This document shows, piece after piece, positions 43,197 through 52,222 of a stretch of 64,000 nt of DNA. Each line of letters opens with the position of its first letter. Within the stretch, counting starts at the first letter, position 1. The stretch is taken from positions 62,001 through 126,000 of the forward strand of contig CAWHDV010000007.1 of the NCBI GenBank assembly GCA_963828185.1, given 5' to 3'. A model generated the notes under the pieces. It ran no database searches. It was not told the origin of the DNA and saw only the letters and a list, made by a program, of their open reading frames with translations. The position numbers were made by a program, and so were the translations under genes. Source of the stretch: Rhodoblastus sp963828185. Lineage in GTDB: Bacteria > Pseudomonadota > Alphaproteobacteria > Rhizobiales > Beijerinckiaceae.

Positions 43197-44966
43197 TCAT
43201 TGGCGGGGTGGGGTTTCGGCGGCGCCGAGGGCGGTCGGCGTCGCGATGACGGGCGCGCCCGGCGCGAGCTGGCGCGTCGCGTCGTCGACACTATGAAACA
43301 GGCGCTGGCCGCCTCCGACGCCGGGACGGGCGAGTGCGTCAAGCAATCCATAGGCGGTCAACGCCGCCAGCGCGCGCACGGATTCAAGCCGGGCGATGGC
43401 GAAATCCACACCCTTGTCGTGGCAGGCGCCTATGGCGGCAGCGAGGGCCTTGGCCGCGGTGTAGTCAATAGCGTCGACGCTGCTCGCCTCGAAAACGATC
43501 AGCTTGAGCGCCGGCTCCTCCGCCGCCTGGCGCAATTCCCCCTCGAGCCGCTCGGCGTTGAGGAAGGAAAGCGGCGCCTGGAAGCCGACGACCTTCACGC
43601 CGCCGAGCTTTTCGCCGGCCAATGCCGGATGTTCGGGCCACCATACGGTTTCGCCCGGGATGCGCTCGAACGGCTGCAGGTGGGTCTGCGTGGTGGTCCA
43701 GACGCCGTGCAGCAGCGACAGCATGATCGCCAGGGCGACGCCGGTCTGCACCGGCAATACAACGACCGCCAGCAGCGTGACCAGCACGAGCAGGAATTCC
43801 GGCCGCGACCGGTTGTAGATGTCGCGCATGGCCGCGACACGGAAGATGCGGCCGGCGACGAAGAACAGGATCGCCGCCAGCGCCGCCTCGGGCGTATGGC
43901 GCAGGAAGGCCTCGCCGAAAATCGCCACGAGTATCACCGCAGCGGCGGCGGTGAGGCCGGACAGCTGCGACCGGCCGCCGTTTTCCGCGACGATCGACGT
44001 CCTCGGCGGACTGGCGTCGACCGGGAAGGCGCCGAACAGGCCGGCGAGCAGGCTGCCGGCGCCAAGGCCGAGAAAGTCGCGATCGATGTCGGGGGCCTCG
44101 CCGGGGAGGCCGGGGAAGGAGCGCGACGTCGCGGCGCTCTGCACCATGACGACGAGCGAGATGATCGCCGCCAGCCCCAGCACCTTCACGAATTCATTGA
44201 AGCCGACAACCGGGGCCGAGGGGTGCGGCAGGTTGATCGAAAAGGCGCCGATGACCGGCAGGCCCTTGCCTTCGAGACCCAGCGCCAGCGCGGCCAGGGT
44301 CGCGCCGGCGAGCGCGATCAGCGCGCCAGGAACGCGCGGCCCGAGGCGTTCGGCGGCGATGATCGTCGCCAGCGAGCCGAGCCCGATCACCAGCGCCGCC
44401 GGCCTGGTGTCGCCGATATGCCCGGCGATCTCGCGCAGGCGATCGAAAAAAGTGCCGGAGCCGCCGGGCAGCCCAAGAAACGACGGCGCCTGCGACAGCG
44501 CGATATGCACGGCTATGCCGGCCAGAAAGCCGGTAAGGACGGGGATCGACAGGAGGTTGGCTACCCAGCCGGCGCGAAAAAACCCGGCGCCGAGCATCAT
44601 GACGCCGACCAGCAGGGCGAGCAGGGCGGAAAGCGCCATGTAATGCGGCGTGCCGGCCGCCGCGATCAACGCCAGCGAACCGGCGAAAATGGGAGTGATG
44701 GTGGAATCGGCCCCGGAGGAAAGGAAGCGGTTCGCGCCGAGCAGGGCGAAGCCAACGGACCCCGCGACGAAGGCGAAAAAGCCGATATAAGGCGCGAAAC
44801 CGCCGAGCCGCGCCGTCGCCATCTGTTCCGGCAAGGCCACGGCCGCCATGGTGAGCCCGGCGATGAGATCGATGCGCCAGTTGGCCGACGCCCCATGCAG
44901 GGACCGCAAAATCGGCCAGTTCCGCACTCGGGTCTGGACTTGAACCTGTTTTCCGGTCGCTTCCAT
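43197..44966 (-). CDS. SulP family anion transporter with STAS domain
   Basis: 589 residues. The SLC26/SulP core has about 12-14 membrane helices; hallmarks are WRIDLIAGLTMAAVALPEQMA, FLSSGADSTITPIFAGSLAL and a central GLGAGSLLAGLFGAFPVDASPPRTS. The C-terminal STAS domain starts after the last helix (GVKVVGFQAPLSFLNAERLE, FEASSVDAIDYTAAKAL). Members carry sulfate, bicarbonate or dicarboxylates; the substrate cannot be read here. The ATG at 44966 follows GGGGGA; the longer frame to 45065 has an unlikely Pro-rich leader. It is first in an operon with a two-component pair. Confidence 0.9.
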   Translation of the reverse strand: MEATGKQVQVQTRVRNWPILRSLHGASANWRIDLIAGLTMAAVALPEQMATARLGGFAPYIGFFAFVAGSVGFALLGANRFLSSGADSTITPIFAGSLALIAAAGTPHYMALSALLALLVGVMMLGAGFFRAGWVANLLSIPVLTGFLAGIAVHIALSQAPSFLGLPGGSGTFFDRLREIAGHIGDTRPAALVIGLGSLATIIAAERLGPRVPGALIALAGATLAALALGLEGKGLPVIGAFSINLPHPSAPVVGFNEFVKVLGLAAIISLVVMVQSAATSRSFPGLPGEAPDIDRDFLGLGAGSLLAGLFGAFPVDASPPRTSIVAENGGRSQLSGLTAAAAVILVAIFGEAFLRHTPEAALAAILFFVAGRIFRVAAMRDIYNRSRPEFLLVLVTLLAVVVLPVQTGVALAIMLSLLHGVWTTTQTHLQPFERIPGETVWWPEHPALAGEKLGGVKVVGFQAPLSFLNAERLEGELRQAAEEPALKLIVFEASSVDAIDYTAAKALAAAIGACHDKGVDFAIARLESVRALAALTAYGLLDALARPGVGGGQRLFHSVDDATRQLAPGAPVIATPTALGAAETPPRQ

Positions 44967-45085
44967 TCCAATCCCCCGCCCATCCCCGTTAGGCGCGGCG
45001 ACCGGCGGAACCGGGACGCTCGGCGCGACTTTCCCACGGGGCGGGCCTCCCCATATAAAGGTCATTTCTAGCCAATGGCCAAAGA

Positions 45086-46099
45086 ATGCGCAAAAATCCT
45101 TATTACAACGGACCTCGCAGTGATCATTTCGACGGCGCGCGGTTTTTCAACACGCCCGCGGGGGAGGAAAACAATTTCGCCGATCTTCTGCGCTGGCGCT
45201 TCGAGGAGCGAAAAAGGGCGTCCTGGCCGAACGCTGTGAAAAAGCTGCCGCCCGACCGGCCGCCGGAGAGGGTCGCCGGCGCGAAGCTGCGGCTGTCCTA
45301 TGTCGGCCACGCCTCGTTCCTGTTGCAGACCTTCGGCCTCAACATCCTGGTCGATCCGGTCTGGTCGGAGCGCGCCAGCCCGTTCGCCTTCGCCGGGCCG
45401 AAGCGCGTGCTGCCGCCGGGGATAAAATTCGACGACCTGCCGCCGATCGACGCGGTGCTCGTCACCCACAACCATTACGACCACATGGACCTGCCGTTTT
45501 TGGCGCGGCTCGCGCGAAAGTCGGCGCCGAGGCTGATCGCGCCGCTCGGCAACGATGCGATTTTCCGCGCCGCCGACACGTTTTTGCGCGCGGAGGCGCG
45601 GGACTGGGACGAGGAGGCGGCGCTGTCGCCGGAAGTCTCGGTGCGGCTCGAGCCGGCCTATCACTGGTCGGCGCGCGGGCTGTTCGACCGCCGCATGGCG
45701 CTCTGGGCGTCCTTCGTCATCAGGACGCCGGCCGGCTCGCTCTATTGCGTCGGCGACACCGCCTACCGCGACGGCGAAATTTTCCGCGCCGCGCGGGTCA
45801 AATTCACCGACATCCGCCTCGCCTTGCTGCCGATCGGCGGCTACGAGCCGAGCTGGTTCATGCGCCGCCACCATGTCTCGCCCGAGGAAGCGGTGCGGAT
45901 ATTCGAGGATCTCGGCGCGGACGCGGCTTTCGCCCATCACTGGGGGGCGTTCCGGCTGACCGACGAGCCGCGCGAGGAGCCGCCGAAACGCCTGGCGCTG
46001 GCGCTTGAGCGGGCGCAAATCGACCCTGAACGCTTTGTCGCGCTTCCGCCGGGCTCGGTCAGGCATTACGATCTCGCCGCAATGGGGGCGGCGCCATGA
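45086..46099 (+). CDS. Metallo-beta-lactamase-fold hydrolase (NAPE-PLD/UlaG-like)
   Basis: 337 residues. The metal site is VTHNHYDHMD (HxHxDH), with further ligands in PAYHWSARG, CVGDTAYRDG and FAHHWGAF. The start LSYVGHASFLLQTFGLNILVDPVWSERASP is typical of the group that includes NAPE-hydrolysing phospholipase D and outer-membrane romA-like proteins. The likely role is phosphodiester or related hydrolysis; the substrate is unknown. No signal peptide. It overlaps the glucokinase start (ATGA) and is divergent from SulP. Confidence 0.87.
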   Translation: MRKNPYYNGPRSDHFDGARFFNTPAGEENNFADLLRWRFEERKRASWPNAVKKLPPDRPPERVAGAKLRLSYVGHASFLLQTFGLNILVDPVWSERASPFAFAGPKRVLPPGIKFDDLPPIDAVLVTHNHYDHMDLPFLARLARKSAPRLIAPLGNDAIFRAADTFLRAEARDWDEEAALSPEVSVRLEPAYHWSARGLFDRRMALWASFVIRTPAGSLYCVGDTAYRDGEIFRAARVKFTDIRLALLPIGGYEPSWFMRRHHVSPEEAVRIFEDLGADAAFAHHWGAFRLTDEPREEPPKRLALALERAQIDPERFVALPPGSVRHYDLAAMGAAP

Positions 46100-46125
46100 C
46101 GGATTTGGCCATGACGGATTTTCAG
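46096..46125 (+). repeat. 15-bp tandem duplication carrying two glk start codons
   Basis: ATGACGGATTTGGCC (46096-46110) and ATGACGGATTTTCAG (46111-46125); the first eleven bases are identical. Both units begin with an in-frame ATG. Confidence 0.85.
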
Positions 46126-47100
46126 GGAAATGACGAACAGGAGATCGCCGTCGCCGATATCGGCGGGACGCACGCGCGTTTCGCGCTGGCCAAGATCGCC
46201 GGAGGCCGCGTGCGGACGCTCGGCCCGGCCGTCACGCTGAAAGTCGCCGAACACGCCAGCCTGCCACTGGCCTGGGCCGCGTTTGAAGCAAAACTCGGCC
46301 GCGAGCCGCCGCGCTCGGCCGCCTTCGCCGTCGCCTGCCCGGTGCGCGGCGACATCCTCAAATTCACCAACAACCCCTGGGTGTTCCGCCCCGCCACGCT
46401 GGCCGGCGAGCTCGGCGTGGACCGCATCATCCTGATCAATGATTTCGGCGCCGTCGGCCACGCCGTCGCGCAAGCGGCGCCCGACGACCTGGTGCATATC
46501 GCCGGGCCGCGCCGCCCCCTGCCCCGGCCGGGCATCGTCTCGATCCTCGGGCCGGGCACGGGGCTCGGCGTCGCCCAACTCCTGCTCGACGAGCAAAGCT
46601 ACCGCGTGGTCGAGACCGAGGGCGGCCATGTCGATTTCGCGCCGCGCGACGCGTTCGAGGACATGCTGCTGCAGCGGATGCGGCGGCAATTCTTGCGCGT
46701 TTCGATCGAGCGCATCGTCTCGGGGCCGGGCCTCGCGCATATCCGCGCGGCGCTGCCCGGCGCGGAGTCTTGCCCCATCGCCCCCGACGACGCGGTTTTG
46801 TGGGAGGCGGCCATTTCCGGCTCCGACGCTTTTTCGCGCGCAGCGCTCGACCAATTCTGCCAGTGCCTTGGCGCGATCTCAGGCGACATCGCCTTGACGC
46901 AAGGCGCCAGCGCCGTCGTGCTGGCCGGCGGCCTGCCGCCGCGCATCGCCCATCTGCTGCCAAGCTCGGGCTTTGCGCAAAAACTGACCGCCAAGGGCCG
47001 CTATGCCGAAATGATGGCCGACCTGCCGGTGTGGCTGATCGTCCATCCCCAACCCGGGCTTTTCGGCGCGGCGGCGGCATTTGCCGCACAGGTCGGCTGA
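46096..47100 (+). CDS. glk: Glucokinase
   Basis: 334 residues of the proteobacterial Glk family. The N-terminal phosphate loop is VADIGGTHARFALAK, the sugar-binding and catalytic Asp lies in LINDFGAVGHAV, LGPGTGLGVAQLL is present, and the Glu-containing sugar site is EGGHVDFAP. It phosphorylates glucose with ATP in the cytoplasm. Two in-frame ATGs, 46096 and 46111, come from a 15-bp tandem duplication (MTDLAMTDF). The first overlaps the hydrolase stop, the second is the more usual N-terminus. A hairpin follows at 47110. Confidence 0.95.
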   Translation: MTDLAMTDFQGNDEQEIAVADIGGTHARFALAKIAGGRVRTLGPAVTLKVAEHASLPLAWAAFEAKLGREPPRSAAFAVACPVRGDILKFTNNPWVFRPATLAGELGVDRIILINDFGAVGHAVAQAAPDDLVHIAGPRRPLPRPGIVSILGPGTGLGVAQLLLDEQSYRVVETEGGHVDFAPRDAFEDMLLQRMRRQFLRVSIERIVSGPGLAHIRAALPGAESCPIAPDDAVLWEAAISGSDAFSRAALDQFCQCLGAISGDIALTQGASAVVLAGGLPPRIAHLLPSSGFAQKLTAKGRYAEMMADLPVWLIVHPQPGLFGAAAAFAAQVG

Positions 47101-47109
47101 AACGAAAAA

Positions 47110-47129
47110 GGCGCGGCCTGAGCCGCGCC
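47110..47129 (+). terminator. Hairpin after glk
   Basis: Perfect 8-bp stem GGCGCGGC / GCCGCGCC with a 4-base loop, nine bases after the glk stop. No T-run follows, so it is a weak terminator or an RNA-stabilising structure. Confidence 0.45.
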
Positions 47130-47160
47130 TATCGGCCGCCTGCAAGGTTGCGGCCGCCCT

Positions 47161-47261
47161 CGTCCTTCGAGACGCCTTCGGCTCCTCAGGATGAGGGCTG
47201 CGGGGAGAACAATCCCCTCATGGTGAGGAGCCGCCCGCCTCGGCGGCGTCTCGAACCATGG
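47161..47261. repeat. Rhizobial-type palindromic intergenic repeat
   Basis: Two imperfect inverted pairs: CCTTCGAGACGCC (47164-47176) with GGCGTCTCGAACCATGG (47245-47261), and GCTCCTCAGGATGAGG (about 47181-47196) with CCTCATGGTGAGGAGC (47216-47231). The wording CTCATGGTGAGGAGC...GCGTCTCGAACCATG is familiar from dispersed intergenic repeats in Bradyrhizobium-like genomes. It lies between the 3' ends of glk and ppa. Confidence 0.8.
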
Positions 47262-47278
47262 GCCACACAAAAAAAACC

Positions 47279-47815
47279 TTACTTCTTCTCGATCTTGGCG
47301 CGCTCCATCGCCTCGAGGATCAGCTTCTTGGCTTCCGCCGCATCGCCCCAGCCGGAGAACTTGACCCATTTGCCGGGCTCGAGGTCCTTGTAATGGCAGA
47401 AGAAATGCTCGATCTGCCGCCAGCTGATCTCGGGCAGGTCGGTGTAGCACTTCACATTGTCGTAGCGCTTGGTGAGCTTGGAGCTGGGCACCGCGATGAT
47501 CTTCTCGTCGCCGCCGCCCTCGTCGGTCATCTTCAGCACGCCGATCGGCCGCACGTTGAGGTAGGAGCCGGCGATCAGCGGACGGGTGTTGGCGACCAGC
47601 ACGTCGCAGGGGTCGCCGTCTTCCGAGAGCGTGTGCGGGATGAAGCCGTAATTGCCGGGATAGCGCATCGGCGTGTAGAGGAAGCGGTCGACGAACAGCG
47701 TGCCCGCCGCCTTGTCCATTTCGTACTTGATCGGCTCGCCGCCAATCGGCACTTCGATGAGGACGTTGATGTCTTCCGGGGCGTTATTGCCGATCTTGAT
47801 GGCGTCGAGACGCAT
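47279..47815 (-). CDS. ppa: Inorganic pyrophosphatase (family I)
   Basis: 178 residues, standard length. It hydrolyses PPi to two phosphates with Mg2+. The signature with its three Asp is DGDPCDVLV, preceded by YPGNYGFIPHTL; the N-terminal IEVPIGGEPIKYEMDK and the Lys/Arg-containing EHFFCHYKDLEPGKWV are typical. The ATG at 47815 follows GGAGAAAACA, almost the same leader as pckA. It is a single-gene unit. Confidence 0.98.
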   Translation of the reverse strand: MRLDAIKIGNNAPEDINVLIEVPIGGEPIKYEMDKAAGTLFVDRFLYTPMRYPGNYGFIPHTLSEDGDPCDVLVANTRPLIAGSYLNVRPIGVLKMTDEGGGDEKIIAVPSSKLTKRYDNVKCYTDLPEISWRQIEHFFCHYKDLEPGKWVKFSGWGDAAEAKKLILEAMERAKIEKK

Positions 47816-47905
47816 TGTTTTCTCCGAAGGTTGCCTTGGCTTCCGCCCATTAGTCAGCGGCGGCGGCAAAAGGCAACCCGAACTTTTCGACGATATGAGG
47901 AAGAT

Positions 47906-48430
47906 TCAGCGCTCGTCGGCCGCCGGGCGGAAGCCGAAGGCGAGACGTCCGAGTTTTTCCGCGCCAAAATGCTCGCTCGCCTGACGCACCGGCTCGCCGC
48001 CGAGCCGGCGGTAAAAATCCACCGCGCGCGCATTGTCGGAAAGGGTCCAGACCAGCATGGAGTCGAGGCCATTGACTGCTAGATCGTGCTGTCCCGCGCG
48101 AAACAGCCGCGAGCCAAAGCCGAGGCCCTGGTATTCCGGCGCGAGATAGAGCTCGAAAATTTCGCCGTCGAAATCCATCGACGCGGCGCGATTGCGGCCA
48201 TAGGAGACATAGCCGCCGATGGTCCCGTGCAGCGAGAGGAGCAAAAGGCGACTGCCCTTGACGACGGCGCGCCGCCACCAGTCCGGCCCGCGCCGGGCGA
48301 CGAGGCGCTCGAGCTCACGGCCCGGAATGAGCCCGCGATAGGCTTCGCGCCAAGCGGCGTCATGGACAGCGGCGATCTGCTCCGCATCCCCCGGCATTGC
48401 GCGACGTATGGTGATCAGCGCCTGGGACAT
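47906..48430 (-). CDS. GNAT-family N-acetyltransferase
   Basis: 174 residues. The fold starts with ITIRRAMPGDAEQIAAVHDAAWREAYRG. The acetyl-CoA-binding motif A is LYLAPEYQGLGFGSRLFRAG (Q-x-x-G-x-G), and motif B follows with LWTLSDNARAVDFYRRLGGE-like spacing. The cytoplasmic acceptor is unknown. The ATG at 48430 is the first of the frame. It lies 90 bases upstream of ppa on the same strand but with its own likely promoter. Confidence 0.87.
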   Translation of the reverse strand: MSQALITIRRAMPGDAEQIAAVHDAAWREAYRGLIPGRELERLVARRGPDWWRRAVVKGSRLLLLSLHGTIGGYVSYGRNRAASMDFDGEIFELYLAPEYQGLGFGSRLFRAGQHDLAVNGLDSMLVWTLSDNARAVDFYRRLGGEPVRQASEHFGAEKLGRLAFGFRPAADER

Positions 48431-48584
48431 TCTGGGATGTTAAGGCCAAGCGCCCGGTGCTGGCAAGGAGCGTTAGATTAATTCTTGGTGAGGTTGGGTT
48501 TTTCGCGCGGCGGCGCGGGGACCGTCCCCCGAGCCGCCGGAGCAGATTCCATTTAACGATCCCCGTCCGGCAAATCTTAGGTCG

Positions 48585-49511
48585 TTAGATACCTCCTACT
48601 GGCCCTTTTTTCCGAACTAGCACCTGACGTCCTTTCGCGACAATTTCAATTTCTTCTTCAAAAATAGACATAAAAGCATCGATCGCTCGACCCGTATTGC
48701 GTTGGGGTGCGTTTGGAAAATTATAATCGTAATCGTCAAACAATATAAATCCCCTGTCTCGCACCAGCGGCCAAACAAGTACAGCGTCTTGCATCGCGTA
48801 AATAGCTTCGTGAGCGCCATCGATGTAAAAAAAATCGAATGAATTTGGCTCCAACGAACGGAGGATTACTTTTGAGTCACCAACTAGTGGCTGGCAATAA
48901 TGCGCGTGCCCCGTCGCCGTAATGTTGTGCTCGAACAGGTCCTTTAGTTTACCGCCTATACCATCAAGCCATGCCGCATGTTCGGAGCTGCCTTCGAAGG
49001 TATCGATGCAGACCATCTTTCCTCCCCGTTTAGAAACAATTTTGTCGAGGAGCCATGTTGTTGAACCTCCTTGCCAACTTCCTATTTCGCCGCAAACGAT
49101 AGGGCTTTGCGTGATGTGTTCGTCAAACCATCTGGTCCAATCTGGAATATTCGGAGAAAAGAAGTCATGGGTAAAAACATAGCCCTTCTGCTCACTTTCA
49201 AGCCACCCAGCCGCCGTATGAGCTCTATAATATGCTTCCCTACTTTTTTTAAAATCACCGATGTTGCGATATATACTGCCTAACTGATAGTATGTCCAGA
49301 ATACTGCTTCGCCATTCTGGCTCGCGCTTTCTAAAATTGCGCAAGCTCTTGCGTTGTCGCCCTTATGTTCATGACATGAGGCTTCAAGGCACAATGTAAA
49401 AGGCCACACATCTCTCAATGCATCCTTGTTGGACGCAATTGCTGCCAATGCACCATCATAATCCCCAGAGTCGTGGATTTTGCGGATGTGCGAGTAATCT
49501 TCCCAGCTCAT
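48585..49511 (-). CDS. TPR-containing class I SAM methyltransferase
   Basis: 308 residues. The N-terminal 110 are TPR-like helical repeats (IHDSGDYDGALAAIASNKDAL, YYQLGSIYRNIGDFKKSREAYYRAH). A methyltransferase of the TylF/CmcI-like kind follows: GEIGSWQGGSTTWLL (SAM loop), VCIDTFEGSSEH, FDFFYIDGAHEAIYAMQD and FILFDDYDYNF. Such enzymes O-methylate sugars or secondary metabolites. Base composition is clearly AT-richer than the rest of the window, a sign of transfer. It belongs to the glycan island with the next four genes. Confidence 0.8.
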   Translation of the reverse strand: MSWEDYSHIRKIHDSGDYDGALAAIASNKDALRDVWPFTLCLEASCHEHKGDNARACAILESASQNGEAVFWTYYQLGSIYRNIGDFKKSREAYYRAHTAAGWLESEQKGYVFTHDFFSPNIPDWTRWFDEHITQSPIVCGEIGSWQGGSTTWLLDKIVSKRGGKMVCIDTFEGSSEHAAWLDGIGGKLKDLFEHNITATGHAHYCQPLVGDSKVILRSLEPNSFDFFYIDGAHEAIYAMQDAVLVWPLVRDRGFILFDDYDYNFPNAPQRNTGRAIDAFMSIFEEEIEIVAKGRQVLVRKKGPVGGI

Positions 49512-49556
49512 TTTAAACGCCCGCTCAAGATAATTACGATATTAACAGCATAAACC

Positions 49557-50468
49557 CTATTCATCTTTGTCATAAGGGCTTAATTGCAACAACACAGAAT
49601 CAATTTCCGGGTAGTCAGCTCGTATCCACGAGATAACATCCGGAATGTACTTTCTTAACAACCCTACTCTGCCGTGGTGATGAAGGGTAAACCCATTTCT
49701 GACGCTACTTTGATCGCCCGCCCAATAAAAAATATTTTGATTGAACTGACTCGGTAACACGTTCGCATAACTAAGCGACCGATCATTTGAGAATTGCGCC
49801 ATCGCCAACGGAAGCGCGATTTGGTCGAGGTAAGGCCAACGCTCGGGAACCCATTCACACTGCAAAACGTAATCGGCCATCATTTTCCAGATATGCCCGA
49901 ATTTTTCCGCATTCGGCGCCACGACCAAACCCGCATTCAACCATGGCGGGCCGGCCTCCCCCGAACCGAGGAGAACATGAAAATCCGGACAATTGAGGCC
50001 GGCCAGATGGAAAAGCCGCTTCCAGGGGTAGAGATGCAAGCCGTGTTCAGGGACCGCCGCTGGAACGGAGCGAAACAGGAATTGCTTTGGAAGCGGACGC
50101 AGAAAGACAATGTCGGAATCGGCCAGCATCGCCGGTTCGCCGCTGAAATACTTCAGGGCATTTATCTTGTTTTCGAGGCGATAAGGCTTATTTTCAATCA
50201 CTGTTGTAGGATCAGGAATCTCGAAAATCGACTTCGCGTGACGACGGATGATTTCCTCCGCCACGGCGTTTCCGAAACTTCCGCTTTTCGGCATCGCTAC
50301 GTGGTATTCAGCTTTTGCGAACGTTTTTTGTGATATCAAGATATTCAAAGCAAGATTTAGTGAAATTCTTGGCCCGTCAGCCACAGCGACAATCTTGATC
50401 AGGTCCGGATCACCGGCAGATGATGACGCGTCTGCGGTCAGCGTCAATTTTTTTTCCGCTATATTCAT
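49557..50468 (-). CDS. Putative glycosyltransferase with DSD motif
   Basis: 303 residues with no signal peptide. The first strand is IKIVAVADGPRISLNLALNI. The metal and nucleotide-sugar motif is MLADSDIVFLRPLP (Asp117-Ser-Asp119), followed by PWLNAGLVVAP and later HHHGRVGLLRKY. This is the layout of GT8-like nucleotide-diphospho-sugar transferases, though no specific family is certain. The ATG at 50468 follows GAGGAAAACAG. It lies in the AT-richer part of the island, 45 bases upstream of the methyltransferase, and shares its strand. Confidence 0.7.
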   Translation of the reverse strand: MNIAEKKLTLTADASSSAGDPDLIKIVAVADGPRISLNLALNILISQKTFAKAEYHVAMPKSGSFGNAVAEEIIRRHAKSIFEIPDPTTVIENKPYRLENKINALKYFSGEPAMLADSDIVFLRPLPKQFLFRSVPAAVPEHGLHLYPWKRLFHLAGLNCPDFHVLLGSGEAGPPWLNAGLVVAPNAEKFGHIWKMMADYVLQCEWVPERWPYLDQIALPLAMAQFSNDRSLSYANVLPSQFNQNIFYWAGDQSSVRNGFTLHHHGRVGLLRKYIPDVISWIRADYPEIDSVLLQLSPYDKDE

Positions 50469-50638
50469 TCTGTTTTCCTCGCGCAAATTTCGTCGGCCGC
50501 ATTGCGATATTGTGGTATGTTTTACGTCATGCGGCGCCATCGTTGGTGGACGCGAATGTCAGGCCCAACGTATATTCAATTCACAGCAGCCTTTCAATCC
50601 CTACGTCAGACGAGCCATACAAATCCAGACCATGCGTG

Positions 50639-52201
50639 CTATTTCGCAGAACTTTCAATCACACACGTCGCCAATGCTCCCTTGTTCAAGCCAACTGGGG
50701 TGAGATATGTCCCGCTGCGCCCCGAGCTGTCTGTGGCCTGCGCCTCTATAATACCGCGTTCGTTCCCATAACTGGTCGGATCGAAGGTTATGCGATAGGG
50801 CGGGCGGTCCGCCTGACCAATAAGAATTTGGTTGATGAAAAAGCGAACGGAAATAATTCGTTGTCCACCTCCGCTTGCGACAGCGAACAACTCTGTTTTT
50901 TCGGAAATTGCAGAGCAGGGAAGTGGCCACGTAATGACCACATCCGGAGGCACGTCGGCTGGATCCGGACTAATTCCTGGAGGCTGCCGAAACAAGGCGA
51001 TCGTGTCGTCGGTATAGCCTGGCTCGACGTTAAATTGTTTTGGATCGCTACTGACAACATCGTGGGTGCTGGCTCTATAGTATTCCCAGTTCCAGACGGC
51101 GCCGTAGGTTATATGTCGCGCTTTCGAGCCTTGGATGACAGCCGTGATAAACGGCTTCGCGGCGCGATCGCCAAACTCTCCTATGAAGGCCTTTTTATTG
51201 AGCCGCGAAGCGACAGTTGCTAACTGAAGGATCTTGGCCGCAGCATTTATTGCGTCCGTCTCATCTCCATCTGCCAGTTTGCGTGGGTAAAGATGTGTAC
51301 TGAGAATGTCGAACGGTGCGTGAACAGCCGCCAGATACCCGTCGCTTTCTGCCGGTCGGTCGACGGCCCAGTCAGGTCCCGACGCGCCAAATTCAGGCCG
51401 CAATCGAAGGTGTTCGGCATCTGCGCGCGCCATTGCATAACCCGAAGAAACCTCTCGGGTAGGATCAAGCGCCTTGAGTTTTGTAACAACGGCTTGTCCA
51501 AACGCGACCATTTCGTCCGTGCTGAAATTGCCCACGCTGTCGCAACGGCGCGCAAGACCATATTGGTCGCCCTTAGAGCATCGTCCGACCATGTCGAGAT
51601 CGGCGGCCAAATTCAGCTCATTGGCGAATTCGTAAAACAGAATTGTTTTCCGCTTACTATAACGTTGCACAAACCCTTCAAGATAACGAAAAAACAGCTG
51701 ACGCGCTGGAGAACGCTGGTTAAGCACCATATTTCTGAAATTGTCATTTGCGATGGCTGGAAATTGAACGTAATTCCACAAAAACGTGGGGACGAGGCGA
51801 ATGCCGTGCGCGTCCAGTTGGTCAAATAATTCGTCCATGCGCGACCAATATCGCGCAGGATCGTGAATCCAAAGGGCAAGATCATTATGGCGATCGTCCG
51901 AGCTTATCGGTCCGTAGCCGGTAATCGCAACACGAAAAAAACGAATACCCGCGATTTGCGCGTCGCGCATTGCCTTTCGCGCCATCGCTCGCGTTACCCA
52001 ACGGTCAGCATCGGCGTCCGGAGCGCCAAGGGGGCGCTCGCCTATGAAGTGAATTGCGAGGTCAAATGTATTTGCGCCAAAAACTGTTGTCGCCTGCGAC
52101 TCGCGTTTTTCTGCCGCTTGCGCGTTTTGGGAAAGTCCATAGCAAAGGGCCACCGCGATTAGGACATCGCATGCTCGAAAAGCGATGGAACAGCGGCGCA
52201 T
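50639..52201 (-). CDS. Secreted GH5-like glycoside hydrolase with C-terminal Ig-like domain
   Basis: 520 residues. The signal peptide ends at about AQAA (residue 30). A (beta/alpha)8 clan-A hydrolase follows: the acid/base Glu195 is in FYEFANELN (Asn-Glu as in GH5/GH-A, with Leu replacing Pro) and the nucleophile Glu342 is in KKAFIGEFGD. THLYPRK before it fits the substrate-binding His/Tyr. Residues from about 415 to the end look like an Ig-like beta domain (SAISEKTELFAVASGGG, FFINQILIGQADRPPYRITFD). It probably trims or releases the surface glycan made by the neighbouring genes. Confidence 0.8.
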   Translation of the reverse strand: MRRCSIAFRACDVLIAVALCYGLSQNAQAAEKRESQATTVFGANTFDLAIHFIGERPLGAPDADADRWVTRAMARKAMRDAQIAGIRFFRVAITGYGPISSDDRHNDLALWIHDPARYWSRMDELFDQLDAHGIRLVPTFLWNYVQFPAIANDNFRNMVLNQRSPARQLFFRYLEGFVQRYSKRKTILFYEFANELNLAADLDMVGRCSKGDQYGLARRCDSVGNFSTDEMVAFGQAVVTKLKALDPTREVSSGYAMARADAEHLRLRPEFGASGPDWAVDRPAESDGYLAAVHAPFDILSTHLYPRKLADGDETDAINAAAKILQLATVASRLNKKAFIGEFGDRAAKPFITAVIQGSKARHITYGAVWNWEYYRASTHDVVSSDPKQFNVEPGYTDDTIALFRQPPGISPDPADVPPDVVITWPLPCSAISEKTELFAVASGGGQRIISVRFFINQILIGQADRPPYRITFDPTSYGNERGIIEAQATDSSGRSGTYLTPVGLNKGALATCVIESSAK

Positions 52202-52222
52202 CCATTTTCCTTTTTCGCTGCT

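Noticed and set aside
42372..45071. 899-codon open frame on the plus strand
   Set aside because: It is the antisense shadow of SulP, regulator and kinase; rich in Arg, Gln, Asp and Gly with no domain, a common effect of high GC.
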